The position numbers were made by a program, and so were the translations under genes. The notes under the pieces were generated by a model, which saw only the letters and a list, made by a program, of their open reading frames with translations, had not been told where the DNA came from and did no database searches. From assembly GCA_964476835.1 (NCBI GenBank), contig CAYZCE010000027.1, positions 1 through 25,386 of the forward strand: a stretch of 25,386 bases of DNA, written 5' to 3'. Below, piece after piece: positions 16,835 to 23,763 of this stretch; within the stretch, counting starts at the first letter, position 1, and each line of letters starts with the position of its first letter. This DNA is from PALSA-926 sp964476835 (GTDB taxonomy: Bacteria > Pseudomonadota > Alphaproteobacteria > Micavibrionales > UBA2020).

Positions 16835-17848
16835 ATGGCGAAAGCACACGCGCAAGTCACCCCCCCCACCACCCTGCCCGTCCGCATCATCGAGAACGGC
16901 CACGCCCGCAATCCCGGCACGGCGCTGAACCTCGATCTGCTCGAAGGCGTCAACGTCAACATGAGCGCGCTGGAGCGCCGCACTTCTTCCCTGCAAGGCC
17001 GCCGCACGGTCAAGAAGGAATGGCAGGCCGCATGGCTGCTCAAGGCGATTGCCTGCATGGATCTCACCACCCTCTCGGGCGACGACACCGCAGGCCGCGT
17101 CAAGCGCCTCTGCGCCAAGGCCCGCAAGCCCCTGCGTGACGACCTTGTCGAGGCCCTGGGCATCGAGCGCCTGCACCTGACCACCGGCGCCGTCTGCGTT
17201 TACCATGAAATGGTCGAGACCGCCGTGCGCGCGCTCGAAGGCACCAATATTCCCGTCGCTGCCGTTTCGGCCGGCTTCCCGCACGGCCTGTCGCCGCTCA
17301 AGCAACGCCTGCAGGAAATCCGTGAATCCGTCGCCGCTGGCGCCAAGGAAATCGACATCGTCATCACCCGCGGCCATGTGCTGACGGGCAACTGGCAAGC
17401 CCTTTATGATGAAGTGCAGCAAATGCGCGAAGCCTGCGGCGACGCGCACCTGAAATCCATCCTCGCCACCGGCGAACTCGCCACCATGCGCAACGTCGCC
17501 AAGGCCAGCATGGTCGCGATGATGGCGGGCTCCGACTTCATCAAGACCTCGACCGGCAAGGAAGCGGTGAACGCCAACCTCAACGTGACCTTGGTCATGA
17601 TCCGCGCCATCCGCGACTTCGAGGAACTCACCGGCTACAAAGTCGGCTACAAACCCGCCGGGGGCATCGCCACCGCGAAGGACGTCATGAACTATCAATT
17701 CCTCATGAAGGAAGAACTTGGCGACGCATGGCTGCAGCCCGACCTCTTCCGCATCGGCGCGTCCAGCTTGCTGGCCGACATTGAACGCCAGCTTGAACAT
17801 TATTTAACGGGCCGCTACTCGGCCAACAACCGCCATCCGGTGGGTTAA
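16835..17848 (+). CDS. deoC: Deoxyribose-phosphate aldolase
   Basis: Cleaves 2-deoxyribose-5-phosphate to glyceraldehyde-3-phosphate and acetaldehyde, the last step of deoxynucleoside breakdown. Class I aldolase residues are visible: Schiff-base lysine K237 in DFIKTSTGK, catalytic K273 in GYKPAGGI and D174 in EIDIVI. At 337 residues it is longer than the E. coli enzyme (about 260), through an N-terminal extension and inserts, the long form seen in several proteobacteria and animals. I chose the ATG at 16835 (MAKAHAQ), preceded by CGAGG; an in-frame ATG at 16817 would add six residues. The aldehyde dehydrogenase starts eight bases after the stop, so the aldolase and an acetaldehyde-consuming enzyme are made together. 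Confidence 0.95.
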   Translation: MAKAHAQVTPPTTLPVRIIENGHARNPGTALNLDLLEGVNVNMSALERRTSSLQGRRTVKKEWQAAWLLKAIACMDLTTLSGDDTAGRVKRLCAKARKPLRDDLVEALGIERLHLTTGAVCVYHEMVETAVRALEGTNIPVAAVSAGFPHGLSPLKQRLQEIRESVAAGAKEIDIVITRGHVLTGNWQALYDEVQQMREACGDAHLKSILATGELATMRNVAKASMVAMMAGSDFIKTSTGKEAVNANLNVTLVMIRAIRDFEELTGYKVGYKPAGGIATAKDVMNYQFLMKEELGDAWLQPDLFRIGASSLLADIERQLEHYLTGRYSANNRHPVG

Positions 17849-17856
17849 GGGAGAAT

Positions 17857-20259
17857 ATGAACATGACCGCACAATCCAAAGTCGCCACCATTTTCGAAAC
17901 CATGGAATACGGCCCCGCGCCGGAGAGCACCTCGACCGCCAAGGAATGGCTGGCGCAGCATAACGGCCATATCGGCCACTTTATCAATGGTCAGTGGGTG
18001 AAGGGTTCCAAGGCGTTCGACACGACGAACCCCGCGACCGGCGAGAAGCTGGCGAAAGTGGCGCTCGGCTCCAAGGCGGACGTTGAAAACGCGGTCAAGG
18101 CGGCGCGCAAGGCGCAGAAAGCCTGGGGCGCGCTGGACGGTTTCGCGCGCGCGAAGCACCTGTATGCGCTGGCGCGTCTGATCCAGAAGAATTCCCGCCT
18201 GCTCGCTGTCCTCGAGACAATGGACAATGGCAAGCCGATCCGCGAAACGCGCGATCTCGACGTATCGCTGGCGGCGCGTCACTTCTATCACCACGCGGGC
18301 TGGGCGCAGATCATGTCGACGGAATTCGCAGGATATGAAGCCTGCGGCGTCGTCGGTCAGGTCATTCCGTGGAACTTTCCGTTCCTGATGTTGGCGTGGA
18401 AGGTTGCACCTGCGTTGGCAGCGGGTAACACGGTTGTGCTGAAGCCTGCAGAGGCAACGCCCCTCACCGCCGCGTTGTTTGCGGAGCTGTGTCAGGAAGC
18501 TGGCCTGCCTGCGGGTGTGCTGAACATCGTGCAGGGCGACGGCTCCACGGGTGCCGAGATCGTCAAGCATCCGAACATCGACAAAATCGCGTTCACGGGT
18601 TCCACCGACGTGGGCCGCATCATCCGCAACGCGACGGCTGGTTCCGGCAAGTCGCTGACGCTCGAACTCGGCGGCAAGTCGCCGACCATCGTCTTTGAAA
18701 ACGCCGATCTCGACGCGGCTGTCGAAGGCGTTGTCGACGGCATCTGGCTCAACCAAGGCGAAGTGTGCTGCGCGGGTTCGCGCCTGCTGCTGCAGGAAGG
18801 CATCGCCGACAAGATGATCCGCAAGCTCAAGCGCCGCATGAGCAACCTGCGCGTCGGCTCGCCGCTCGACAAGGCGATCGACATGGGCGCGATCATCAAT
18901 ATGGAGCAATACAACAAGATCGACGGTCTCGTGAAAAAGGGCGTCAGCGAAGGCGCGGATATCTTCCAGACCGGCGACTGCCCGACCACCGGCTGTTTCT
19001 ATCCGCCGACCATGCTGACCAACGTGCAGCCGGCATCCACCGTCGCGCAGGAAGAAATTTTCGGTCCCGTGGTTTCGGTGCTGACCTTCCGCACGCCGGA
19101 AGAAGCGGTGCTGCTGGCCAACAACACGCGCTACGGCCTCGCCGCGAGTATCTGGAGCGAGAACATCAACCTCGCCCTCGACATCGCGCCGAAGATCAAG
19201 GCGGGCGTGGTCTGGATCAACTCGACCAACATGTTCGACGCGGCCTGCGGCTTCGGCGGCTACCGCGAATCCGGCTTCGGCCGCGAAGGCGGACGCGAGG
19301 GTATGTATGCGTACCTGAAACCGTCGTTCCTCAAGAGCCTGCCCGTCTATAAAGAAACCAAGAAGAAACTGAGCGCCGCCGCGCACGCGACCGTCACCGA
19401 CGGCCTCGCCAGCATCGACCGCACCGCCAAGCTCTACATCGGCGGCAAGCAGGCGCGTCCCGATGGCGCGTACAGCTTCTCGATCATGTCGCCCAAGGGC
19501 AAGCTGGTCGGCCAAGTCGGCGAAGGCAACCGCAAGGATATTCGCAACGCCGTCGAAGCCGCCAAGAAGGCCGAAGGCTGGAGCAAGTCCGCGCACCACC
19601 TCCGCGCGCAAATCCTCTACTACATCGCCGAAAACCTGAGCGCGCGTAAGGACGAGTTCAAGAAGCGCCTCGTCGAGATGACGGGCGCGACGCCCGCGGC
19701 TGCGGCCAAGGAAGTCGAAGCCTCGATCCGCCGCCTCTTCACCTACGGCGCGTGGGCTGACAAGAACGACGGCGCCATCCACTATCCGCCGGCACGCTTC
19801 GTCGCCGCCGCGATGAAGGAATCGGTCGGCATCCTCGGCCTCGTCTGCCCGGATGAAGCGCCGCTGCTCGGCTTCGTGTCGCTGTTCGCGCCTGCGATGG
19901 CGATGGGCAACCGCTCGGTCATCATCCCATCCGAAAAGTTCCCGCTCTCGGCGACCGATTTCTACCAGATCTTCGATACCTCGGACGTTCCCGCAGGCGT
20001 CGTCAACATCGTGACGGGCGACCGCGCGGTGCTGACCAAGACGCTGGCCGAGCACGACGAAGTCGACGGCATCTGGTATTTCGGCTCCGACGCCTCGGGC
20101 AGCGCATTGGTCGAAAAATCCTCGACCGGCAACCTCAAGCGCACCTGGGTCAACAACGGCAAGCAACGCGATTGGCTCAACCCCGCGCAAACCGAAGGCG
20201 AAGAATTCCTCCGCTACGCGACCGAGATCAAGAACGTGTGGATCCCGTACGGCGAATAA
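17857..20259 (+). CDS. ALDH16-type double-domain aldehyde dehydrogenase
   Basis: An 800-residue NAD(P)-dependent aldehyde dehydrogenase. Residues about 35-500 form a complete ALDH domain with VIPWNFPFLM (Asn 173), the general base in LELGGKSP (E270), catalytic cysteine C304 in NQGEVCCAGSR, and EEIFGPVVSV. A second ALDH-like domain from about residue 505 (AKLYIGGKQARPDGAYSF) covers only the cofactor-binding half and has no catalytic cysteine, the architecture described for the ALDH16 family. With deoC directly upstream (8-base gap, GGGAGAAT ribosome binding site), acetaldehyde is the likely substrate, giving acetate; this is inferred from context. Its stop codon abuts the stop of the opposing RNase D gene. 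Confidence 0.93.
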   Translation: MNMTAQSKVATIFETMEYGPAPESTSTAKEWLAQHNGHIGHFINGQWVKGSKAFDTTNPATGEKLAKVALGSKADVENAVKAARKAQKAWGALDGFARAKHLYALARLIQKNSRLLAVLETMDNGKPIRETRDLDVSLAARHFYHHAGWAQIMSTEFAGYEACGVVGQVIPWNFPFLMLAWKVAPALAAGNTVVLKPAEATPLTAALFAELCQEAGLPAGVLNIVQGDGSTGAEIVKHPNIDKIAFTGSTDVGRIIRNATAGSGKSLTLELGGKSPTIVFENADLDAAVEGVVDGIWLNQGEVCCAGSRLLLQEGIADKMIRKLKRRMSNLRVGSPLDKAIDMGAIINMEQYNKIDGLVKKGVSEGADIFQTGDCPTTGCFYPPTMLTNVQPASTVAQEEIFGPVVSVLTFRTPEEAVLLANNTRYGLAASIWSENINLALDIAPKIKAGVVWINSTNMFDAACGFGGYRESGFGREGGREGMYAYLKPSFLKSLPVYKETKKKLSAAAHATVTDGLASIDRTAKLYIGGKQARPDGAYSFSIMSPKGKLVGQVGEGNRKDIRNAVEAAKKAEGWSKSAHHLRAQILYYIAENLSARKDEFKKRLVEMTGATPAAAAKEVEASIRRLFTYGAWADKNDGAIHYPPARFVAAAMKESVGILGLVCPDEAPLLGFVSLFAPAMAMGNRSVIIPSEKFPLSATDFYQIFDTSDVPAGVVNIVTGDRAVLTKTLAEHDEVDGIWYFGSDASGSALVEKSSTGNLKRTWVNNGKQRDWLNPAQTEGEEFLRYATEIKNVWIPYGE

Positions 20260-20907
20260 TCAGGGTTTAGGGACGTGGTAGGCGAATAAATCCTCGCCGC
20301 CCCACCCGGCTAAATCCGCCGCGACGACATGGGGCAAGCACTTGAACAGGCCTTGCGCGATCTCTCGGCGGTCTTCCTGCGCCATATGCACGTCGAGCTT
20401 TGCCTTCAGCGCATGCAGGTGCAGCACGTCGTTGCAGGCGTAGTCGAGCTGCTCCGGCGTCAGGGCGGACTGGCCCCAGTTGGTGCTTTGCTGTTCCTTC
20501 GACATCTTGATGCCGAGCATATGGCGGCAGACGTCCTCGAGGTCGTGCGCCTGCGTGTAGGTGCGCGCGATGCGCGAGGCGATTTTAAGGCAATAGACGT
20601 TCTGCAGCAGCGTGCCGAGGTAAAGCCCGATCCACTTCATGTCGGCACGGGCGTAGAAGAACAGCTTCTCCTTCGTGGCGTCGGCGAGCAATTTGCGTAA
20701 ATTCGGCGCCTTGTAGGCGTCGCGGTCGAACTGGATGATGTGCACCTTGCTGTCCGGCTGGCCGTCGTAGATCTGCAGCAGGCAGAGGCGGTCGCGGAAG
20801 ACGTTCAGGCCCATGAATTCGCTATCCATCGCCAAGCTCGGCCCGAAGGTCAGGTCGGCGGGAATGTCGTTCCGGTGGAGGGCGTAGCGACTGGCGGCAA
20901 CGGTCAT
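20260..20907 (-). CDS. rnd: RNase D-type 3'-5' exoribonuclease, short form
   Basis: A DEDDy-family exonuclease, probably trimming tRNA or other small RNA 3' ends. Exo I is AMDSEFMGL (D28, E30), Exo II FYARADMKW (D89) and Exo III YACND (Y156, D160), all intact. The 215-residue protein ends soon after the nuclease domain and lacks the C-terminal HRDC domains of E. coli RNase D (about 375 residues); such short versions are common in alphaproteobacteria. I chose the ATG at 20907 (MTVAASRYALHRNDIP), preceded by AGGAAAGGA; the longer frame to 20967 is not conserved and would read through a predicted leader hairpin. Its TGA touches the ALDH16 TAA with no base between. Confidence 0.9.
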   Translation of the reverse strand: MTVAASRYALHRNDIPADLTFGPSLAMDSEFMGLNVFRDRLCLLQIYDGQPDSKVHIIQFDRDAYKAPNLRKLLADATKEKLFFYARADMKWIGLYLGTLLQNVYCLKIASRIARTYTQAHDLEDVCRHMLGIKMSKEQQSTNWGQSALTPEQLDYACNDVLHLHALKAKLDVHMAQEDRREIAQGLFKCLPHVVAADLAGWGGEDLFAYHVPKP

Positions 20908-20927
20908 AGGATATCCTTTCCTGAAGG

Positions 20928-20963
20928 GCTCGACTGTAGCGGCTGCCGAAGGCCGCGTCGAGC
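20928..20963 (-). other. Inverted repeat / predicted leader hairpin upstream of rnd
   Basis: GCTCGAC (20928-20934) pairs with GTCGAGC (20957-20963), and inside it GCGGC (20939-20943) pairs with GCCGC (20952-20956), with a four-base bulge and an eight-base loop. The outer stem ends about 20 bases before the rnd ATG. If transcribed it would form a GC-rich hairpin next to the ribosome binding site. It is not followed by a T run on the minus strand, so it is not a standard terminator. Confidence 0.45.
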
Positions 20964-21057
20964 GCAATAAAATAATCTAAAGTACTGATTTAGTAATTGA
21001 ATATAACCTCATGAAATAAAATACTATCTGAATGTTACTCAAAAGAAAAAATCACCG

Positions 21058-21086
21058 TTGCAATATGCGGCGCGAATCCCGATAAT
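21058..21086 (+). promoter_or_regulatory. Probable promoter of the deoxynucleoside kinase gene
   Basis: TTGCAA at 21058-21063 and GATAAT at 21081-21086, spaced by exactly 17 bases; the -10 matches five of six consensus positions. The predicted start near 21093 gives a leader of about 25 bases carrying AGGGGG before the ATG at 21119. It lies in a 211-base AT-rich gap shared with rnd, whose remaining part shows nothing else recognisable. Confidence 0.55.
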
Positions 21087-21118
21087 GAAGCCATACAAAT
21101 ACACAGGGGGTATTGCCG

Positions 21119-21769
21119 ATGGTCACCGGGCTCAGGATCGCTGTCGAAGGAAATATCGGGGTTGGCAAGTCGTCGCTCCTGCCGCGCCTCAAGGAACAGC
21201 TGCCCGGCGCCTGGGAAGTGATGGACGAACGGGCCGACGAAGACCCGGAGTTCAAGGAACTTCTCGAAGCCTTCAACAAGGACCCCAACAAGCAGGCGCA
21301 GTTCCAGTCGTGGATCACGCAGCGCCGCCTCAAGGAATTCCAGAACCTCAGCTATAACCCGGTCCATTACCTCTTCGAGCGCTCGTTCCTCGGCGAGGTC
21401 GTGTTCTGCCACGCCAACTTCATGCGCCATGAGCAGCCGACCGGCTCCTACATGGGCTATTACTACAACATCATCTCCGCGCTGAAGCAGTGCAAGTATG
21501 ACGCGGTCATCTACCTCAAGGCCAGCCCGGAAAAGTGCTTCGAGCGCATCCGCTACCGCGCCCGCAAGGAAGAAAACACCATCGGCTTCGAATACGTCCG
21601 CCACCTGCATGCGTGCTATGAAACGCACCTGTCGGAAACCGCGCGCGTGCTCAACATCCCCGTGCTGACCGTGGATTGGGAGAACTTCGGTTCCACCGAC
21701 CAGGTCTGCGACCAGCTGAGCGCGCTGATCGAGATGGCGAAGCCCGCCAAGCAAGGCCTGATGCTGTGA
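21119..21769 (+). CDS. Deoxynucleoside kinase (dNK/dGK/dCK family)
   Basis: Phosphorylates salvaged deoxynucleosides to their 5'-monophosphates. The 216-residue protein has a P-loop GNIGVGKSS (residues 11-19), a conserved glutamate in VMDERAD (E37), the ERS motif (FERSFLG, 87-89) and the arginine-rich lid RIRYRARKEE (143-152), preceded by AVIYLKASPEKCFE. These are the diagnostic features of the family that includes Drosophila dNK and mitochondrial dGK as well as Bacillus and Mycoplasma enzymes. Base specificity cannot be read. I chose the ATG at 21119, with AGGGGG upstream, over an in-frame TTG six bases earlier. Its TGA overlaps the GTG start of the next gene by four bases (GTGA), so the two are translationally coupled. 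Confidence 0.9.
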   Translation: MVTGLRIAVEGNIGVGKSSLLPRLKEQLPGAWEVMDERADEDPEFKELLEAFNKDPNKQAQFQSWITQRRLKEFQNLSYNPVHYLFERSFLGEVVFCHANFMRHEQPTGSYMGYYYNIISALKQCKYDAVIYLKASPEKCFERIRYRARKEENTIGFEYVRHLHACYETHLSETARVLNIPVLTVDWENFGSTDQVCDQLSALIEMAKPAKQGLML

Positions 21770-22062
21770 AGCAACAGTTCAGCGGCACCCTCAAGTCCAT
21801 CGTCGTCAATGCCGGTTCCAAGAGCGAGCATACCGCTGTCGTCCTCGAACAAGCCGACGGCACCTGGCACCGCATCCGCGTGATCGGCGACAACCCGTTC
21901 CAGGCCAATGAAGCGCTGAAGGCGCACGTCGGCCAGAGCGCGACGGTGACGGGCGAGATGAAGTTCGGCGTGCTGACCATTTCCGGCCTCAAGGACGTCA
22001 CCATCATCGACCCCGCCGCTCCCGTCAAGAAGCCGCGCGGCAAGGGACCGAAACCCTTTTAA
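21766..22062 (+). CDS. Small protein of unknown function, possible OB-like fold
   Basis: A 98-residue protein that I do not recognise. It begins at GTG 21766, overlapping the kinase stop as GTGA. Hydrophobic and polar residues alternate in a run of short strands (FSGTLKSIVVNAG, HTAVVLEQADGTWHRIRVIG, SATVTGEMKFGVLTISGLKDVTII), which suggests a small all-beta barrel such as an OB-like fold; this is inference only. A basic, proline-rich tail (VKKPRGKGPKPF) could bind nucleic acid or a partner. A real gene is supported by coupling to the kinase, the end just before a strong terminator, and the lack of an alternative gene on the opposite strand. Confidence in function is nil. Confidence 0.7.
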   Translation: MKQQFSGTLKSIVVNAGSKSEHTAVVLEQADGTWHRIRVIGDNPFQANEALKAHVGQSATVTGEMKFGVLTISGLKDVTIIDPAAPVKKPRGKGPKPF

Positions 22063-22082
22063 CCGGATTTTTATCTTCAATA

Positions 22083-22118
22083 AAAAAAACCGCCGGTCCT
22101 GCGACCGGCGGTTTTTTT
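22083..22118. terminator. Bidirectional Rho-independent terminator
   Basis: A 9-bp GC-rich stem, CCGCCGGTC (22090-22098) with GACCGGCGG (22103-22111), and a CTGC loop, flanked by seven A on the left and seven T on the right. It can stop transcription of the kinase operon on the plus strand and of glyS on the minus strand, whose stop codons lie on either side. It is the only classic terminator I find in the window. Confidence 0.93.
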
Positions 22119-22134
22119 GTGCCTTGCGGACTGA

Positions 22135-23688
22135 TTACTCCGTCAACGACTTCGCCACGAATGCCTCGATCTTGTCGAGCGCCACGCGTTCTTGCTGCAT
22201 GGTGTCTCGGTGGCGGATGGTGGCGGCTTGGTCCTTCGACGTGTCGTTGTCGATGGTGATGCAGAAGGGCGTGCCGATTTCGTCGTGGCGGGCATAGCGT
22301 TTGCCGATGTTGCCCTTGGCGTCGTACTCGGTCATGTACTTGGTGCGCATGCCGTAGTAGAGCTTCTGCGCGATCTCCGGCAGGCCGTCCTTGTTCGTCA
22401 GCGGCAGGATGGCGGCCTTGACGGGCGCGAGGCTCGGCTTGAACTTCATGTACATCTGGCTCGGGCGGCTCGGGTCGGCCGTATAAGCCTCGGCCAAGAT
22501 CGCCAGCACGCCGCGGGTCAGACCCGCTGCGGGCTCGATGACGTGCGGGATGAAGCGGCGCGGCGGCTGCACGCTGTCGTCGAAGTATTCCATCTTCTTA
22601 CCCGAGAACTTCTCGTGCTGCGTGAGGTCGAAGTCGCAGCGGTGCGCGATGCCTTCCAGCTCGCCGAAATCGGGCGCGGTGAAGGGGAACTTGTATTCGA
22701 CGTCGGCCGTGCCCTCGCCCGCCTTGGCGTAGTGCGAAAGTTCGTCCTTGTCATGCGCGCGCATTTGCAGGTTGGCGCTGGAGACGCCGACCTTTTCCCA
22801 CCACTTGAGACGCGCGTCCTTCCAGAACTCAAACCACTTCTTGGCTTCGTCGGGATGGCAGAACCACTCCATCTCCATCTGCTCGAATTCGCGGCTGCGG
22901 TAGATGAAATTGCGCGGCGTGACTTCGTTGCGGAAGGCCTTGCCCACCTGCGCGATGCCGAACGGCACGCGTACGCGCATGTTGTCGACCACGTTCTTGT
23001 AGTTCAGGAAGATGCCCTGCGCGGTTTCGGGGCGCAGATACGCCTTATCGTCCTCGCCCGCCGTCGCGCCGACGTAAGTTTTAAACATCAGGTTAAATTG
23101 CTTCGGCTCGGTCAGCGTGCCCTTCTGATCGGTGTCGGGGCCGATGACCTTGGCGTAAGCTGCCGTCGCGATATCGGTGAAGGGAACGACCTTGAGCTTT
23201 TCCAGCTCATCCGTTCCGGCCATCTTCTTGAGCTTCTTGAGCGCGGCTTTTTCTTCCAGCGCTTCCTTGTAGAAGGCGAAGATCTGGTCATTGCGCTCGT
23301 CCACCACGGCGACGAGGTGGTCCTGGCGGTAGCGCAGCTTGGTCAGCTTGCAATCCACCATCGGGTCGCTGAAGCCCGCGACGTGGCCGGAGGCTTCCCA
23401 TGCCCTGGGGTTCTGGATGATGGCGCTGTCCACGCCCATGATCTGCAGCGGCTCACCATCAGGGCCGATGGGCGGCGCGATGACCATGTCCATCCACCAG
23501 CGGTCGCGCAGGTTGTTTTTCAAGAGCGAGCCGAGCGGGCCGAAATCCCAGAAGCCGTTGATGCCGCCGTAGATTTCGGAGGCCGGAAAGATGAAGCCGC
23601 GGCGCTTGCAAAGCGCGACCAGTTCGTCCATCGAAACGGTGCCGTTGGAGGCTTGTTTTTGCTGCTCGGCAGCTTGTACTTGGGACAT
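22135..23688 (-). CDS. glyS: Glycyl-tRNA synthetase, homodimeric (alpha2) type
   Basis: Charges tRNA-Gly. The 517-residue single-chain enzyme is a class II synthetase of the alpha2 type shared with eukaryotes, archaea and several bacterial phyla, not the alpha2beta2 GlyQ/GlyS type of most proteobacteria. Evidence includes GFIFPASEIYGGINGFWDFG near the start, motif 2 FRNEVTPRNFIYRSREFEQMEMEWF, motif 3 region GLTRGVLAILAEAY and the C-terminal anticodon-binding domain (APVKAAILPLTNK, RHDEIGTPFCITIDNDT). The ATG at 23688 has GAGGA at good spacing. The gene is divergent from ppdK over 75 bases and ends at the bidirectional terminator. No separate alpha or beta subunit gene is present here. Confidence 0.95.
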   Translation of the reverse strand: MSQVQAAEQQKQASNGTVSMDELVALCKRRGFIFPASEIYGGINGFWDFGPLGSLLKNNLRDRWWMDMVIAPPIGPDGEPLQIMGVDSAIIQNPRAWEASGHVAGFSDPMVDCKLTKLRYRQDHLVAVVDERNDQIFAFYKEALEEKAALKKLKKMAGTDELEKLKVVPFTDIATAAYAKVIGPDTDQKGTLTEPKQFNLMFKTYVGATAGEDDKAYLRPETAQGIFLNYKNVVDNMRVRVPFGIAQVGKAFRNEVTPRNFIYRSREFEQMEMEWFCHPDEAKKWFEFWKDARLKWWEKVGVSSANLQMRAHDKDELSHYAKAGEGTADVEYKFPFTAPDFGELEGIAHRCDFDLTQHEKFSGKKMEYFDDSVQPPRRFIPHVIEPAAGLTRGVLAILAEAYTADPSRPSQMYMKFKPSLAPVKAAILPLTNKDGLPEIAQKLYYGMRTKYMTEYDAKGNIGKRYARHDEIGTPFCITIDNDTSKDQAATIRHRDTMQQERVALDKIEAFVAKSLTE

Positions 23689-23717
23689 GTTTTCCTCGTT
23701 GATTCAGACCGCCAGAT

Positions 23718-23744
23718 ATTATAGCATCGCCCCATATTTCTCAA
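23718..23744 (-). promoter_or_regulatory. Candidate promoter of glyS
   Basis: A perfect TATAAT (complement of 23718-23723) lies about 30 bases before the glyS ATG on the minus strand. A TTGAGA hexamer (complement of 23739-23744) sits upstream with a short 15-base spacer, so the -35 assignment is doubtful while the -10 is good. Confidence 0.4.
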
Positions 23745-23763
23745 TATATAAAGGAAGCGGTCT

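Noticed and set aside
17845..20190. 781-codon open frame antisense to the ALDH16 gene
   Set aside because: It mirrors a well-supported ALDH with intact motifs. Its translation is rich in R, G, A, D and H without recognisable domains, as expected from the complementary strand of GC-rich coding DNA.
20964..21057. AT-rich spacer between rnd and the kinase gene examined for a small RNA, attachment site or replication origin
   Set aside because: Apart from the kinase promoter and the rnd leader hairpin, only weak 5-bp repeats and no DnaA-box cluster or terminator are visible.
22192..23724. 510-codon open frame antisense to glyS
   Set aside because: Complete overlap with a confident synthetase gene and low-information composition.
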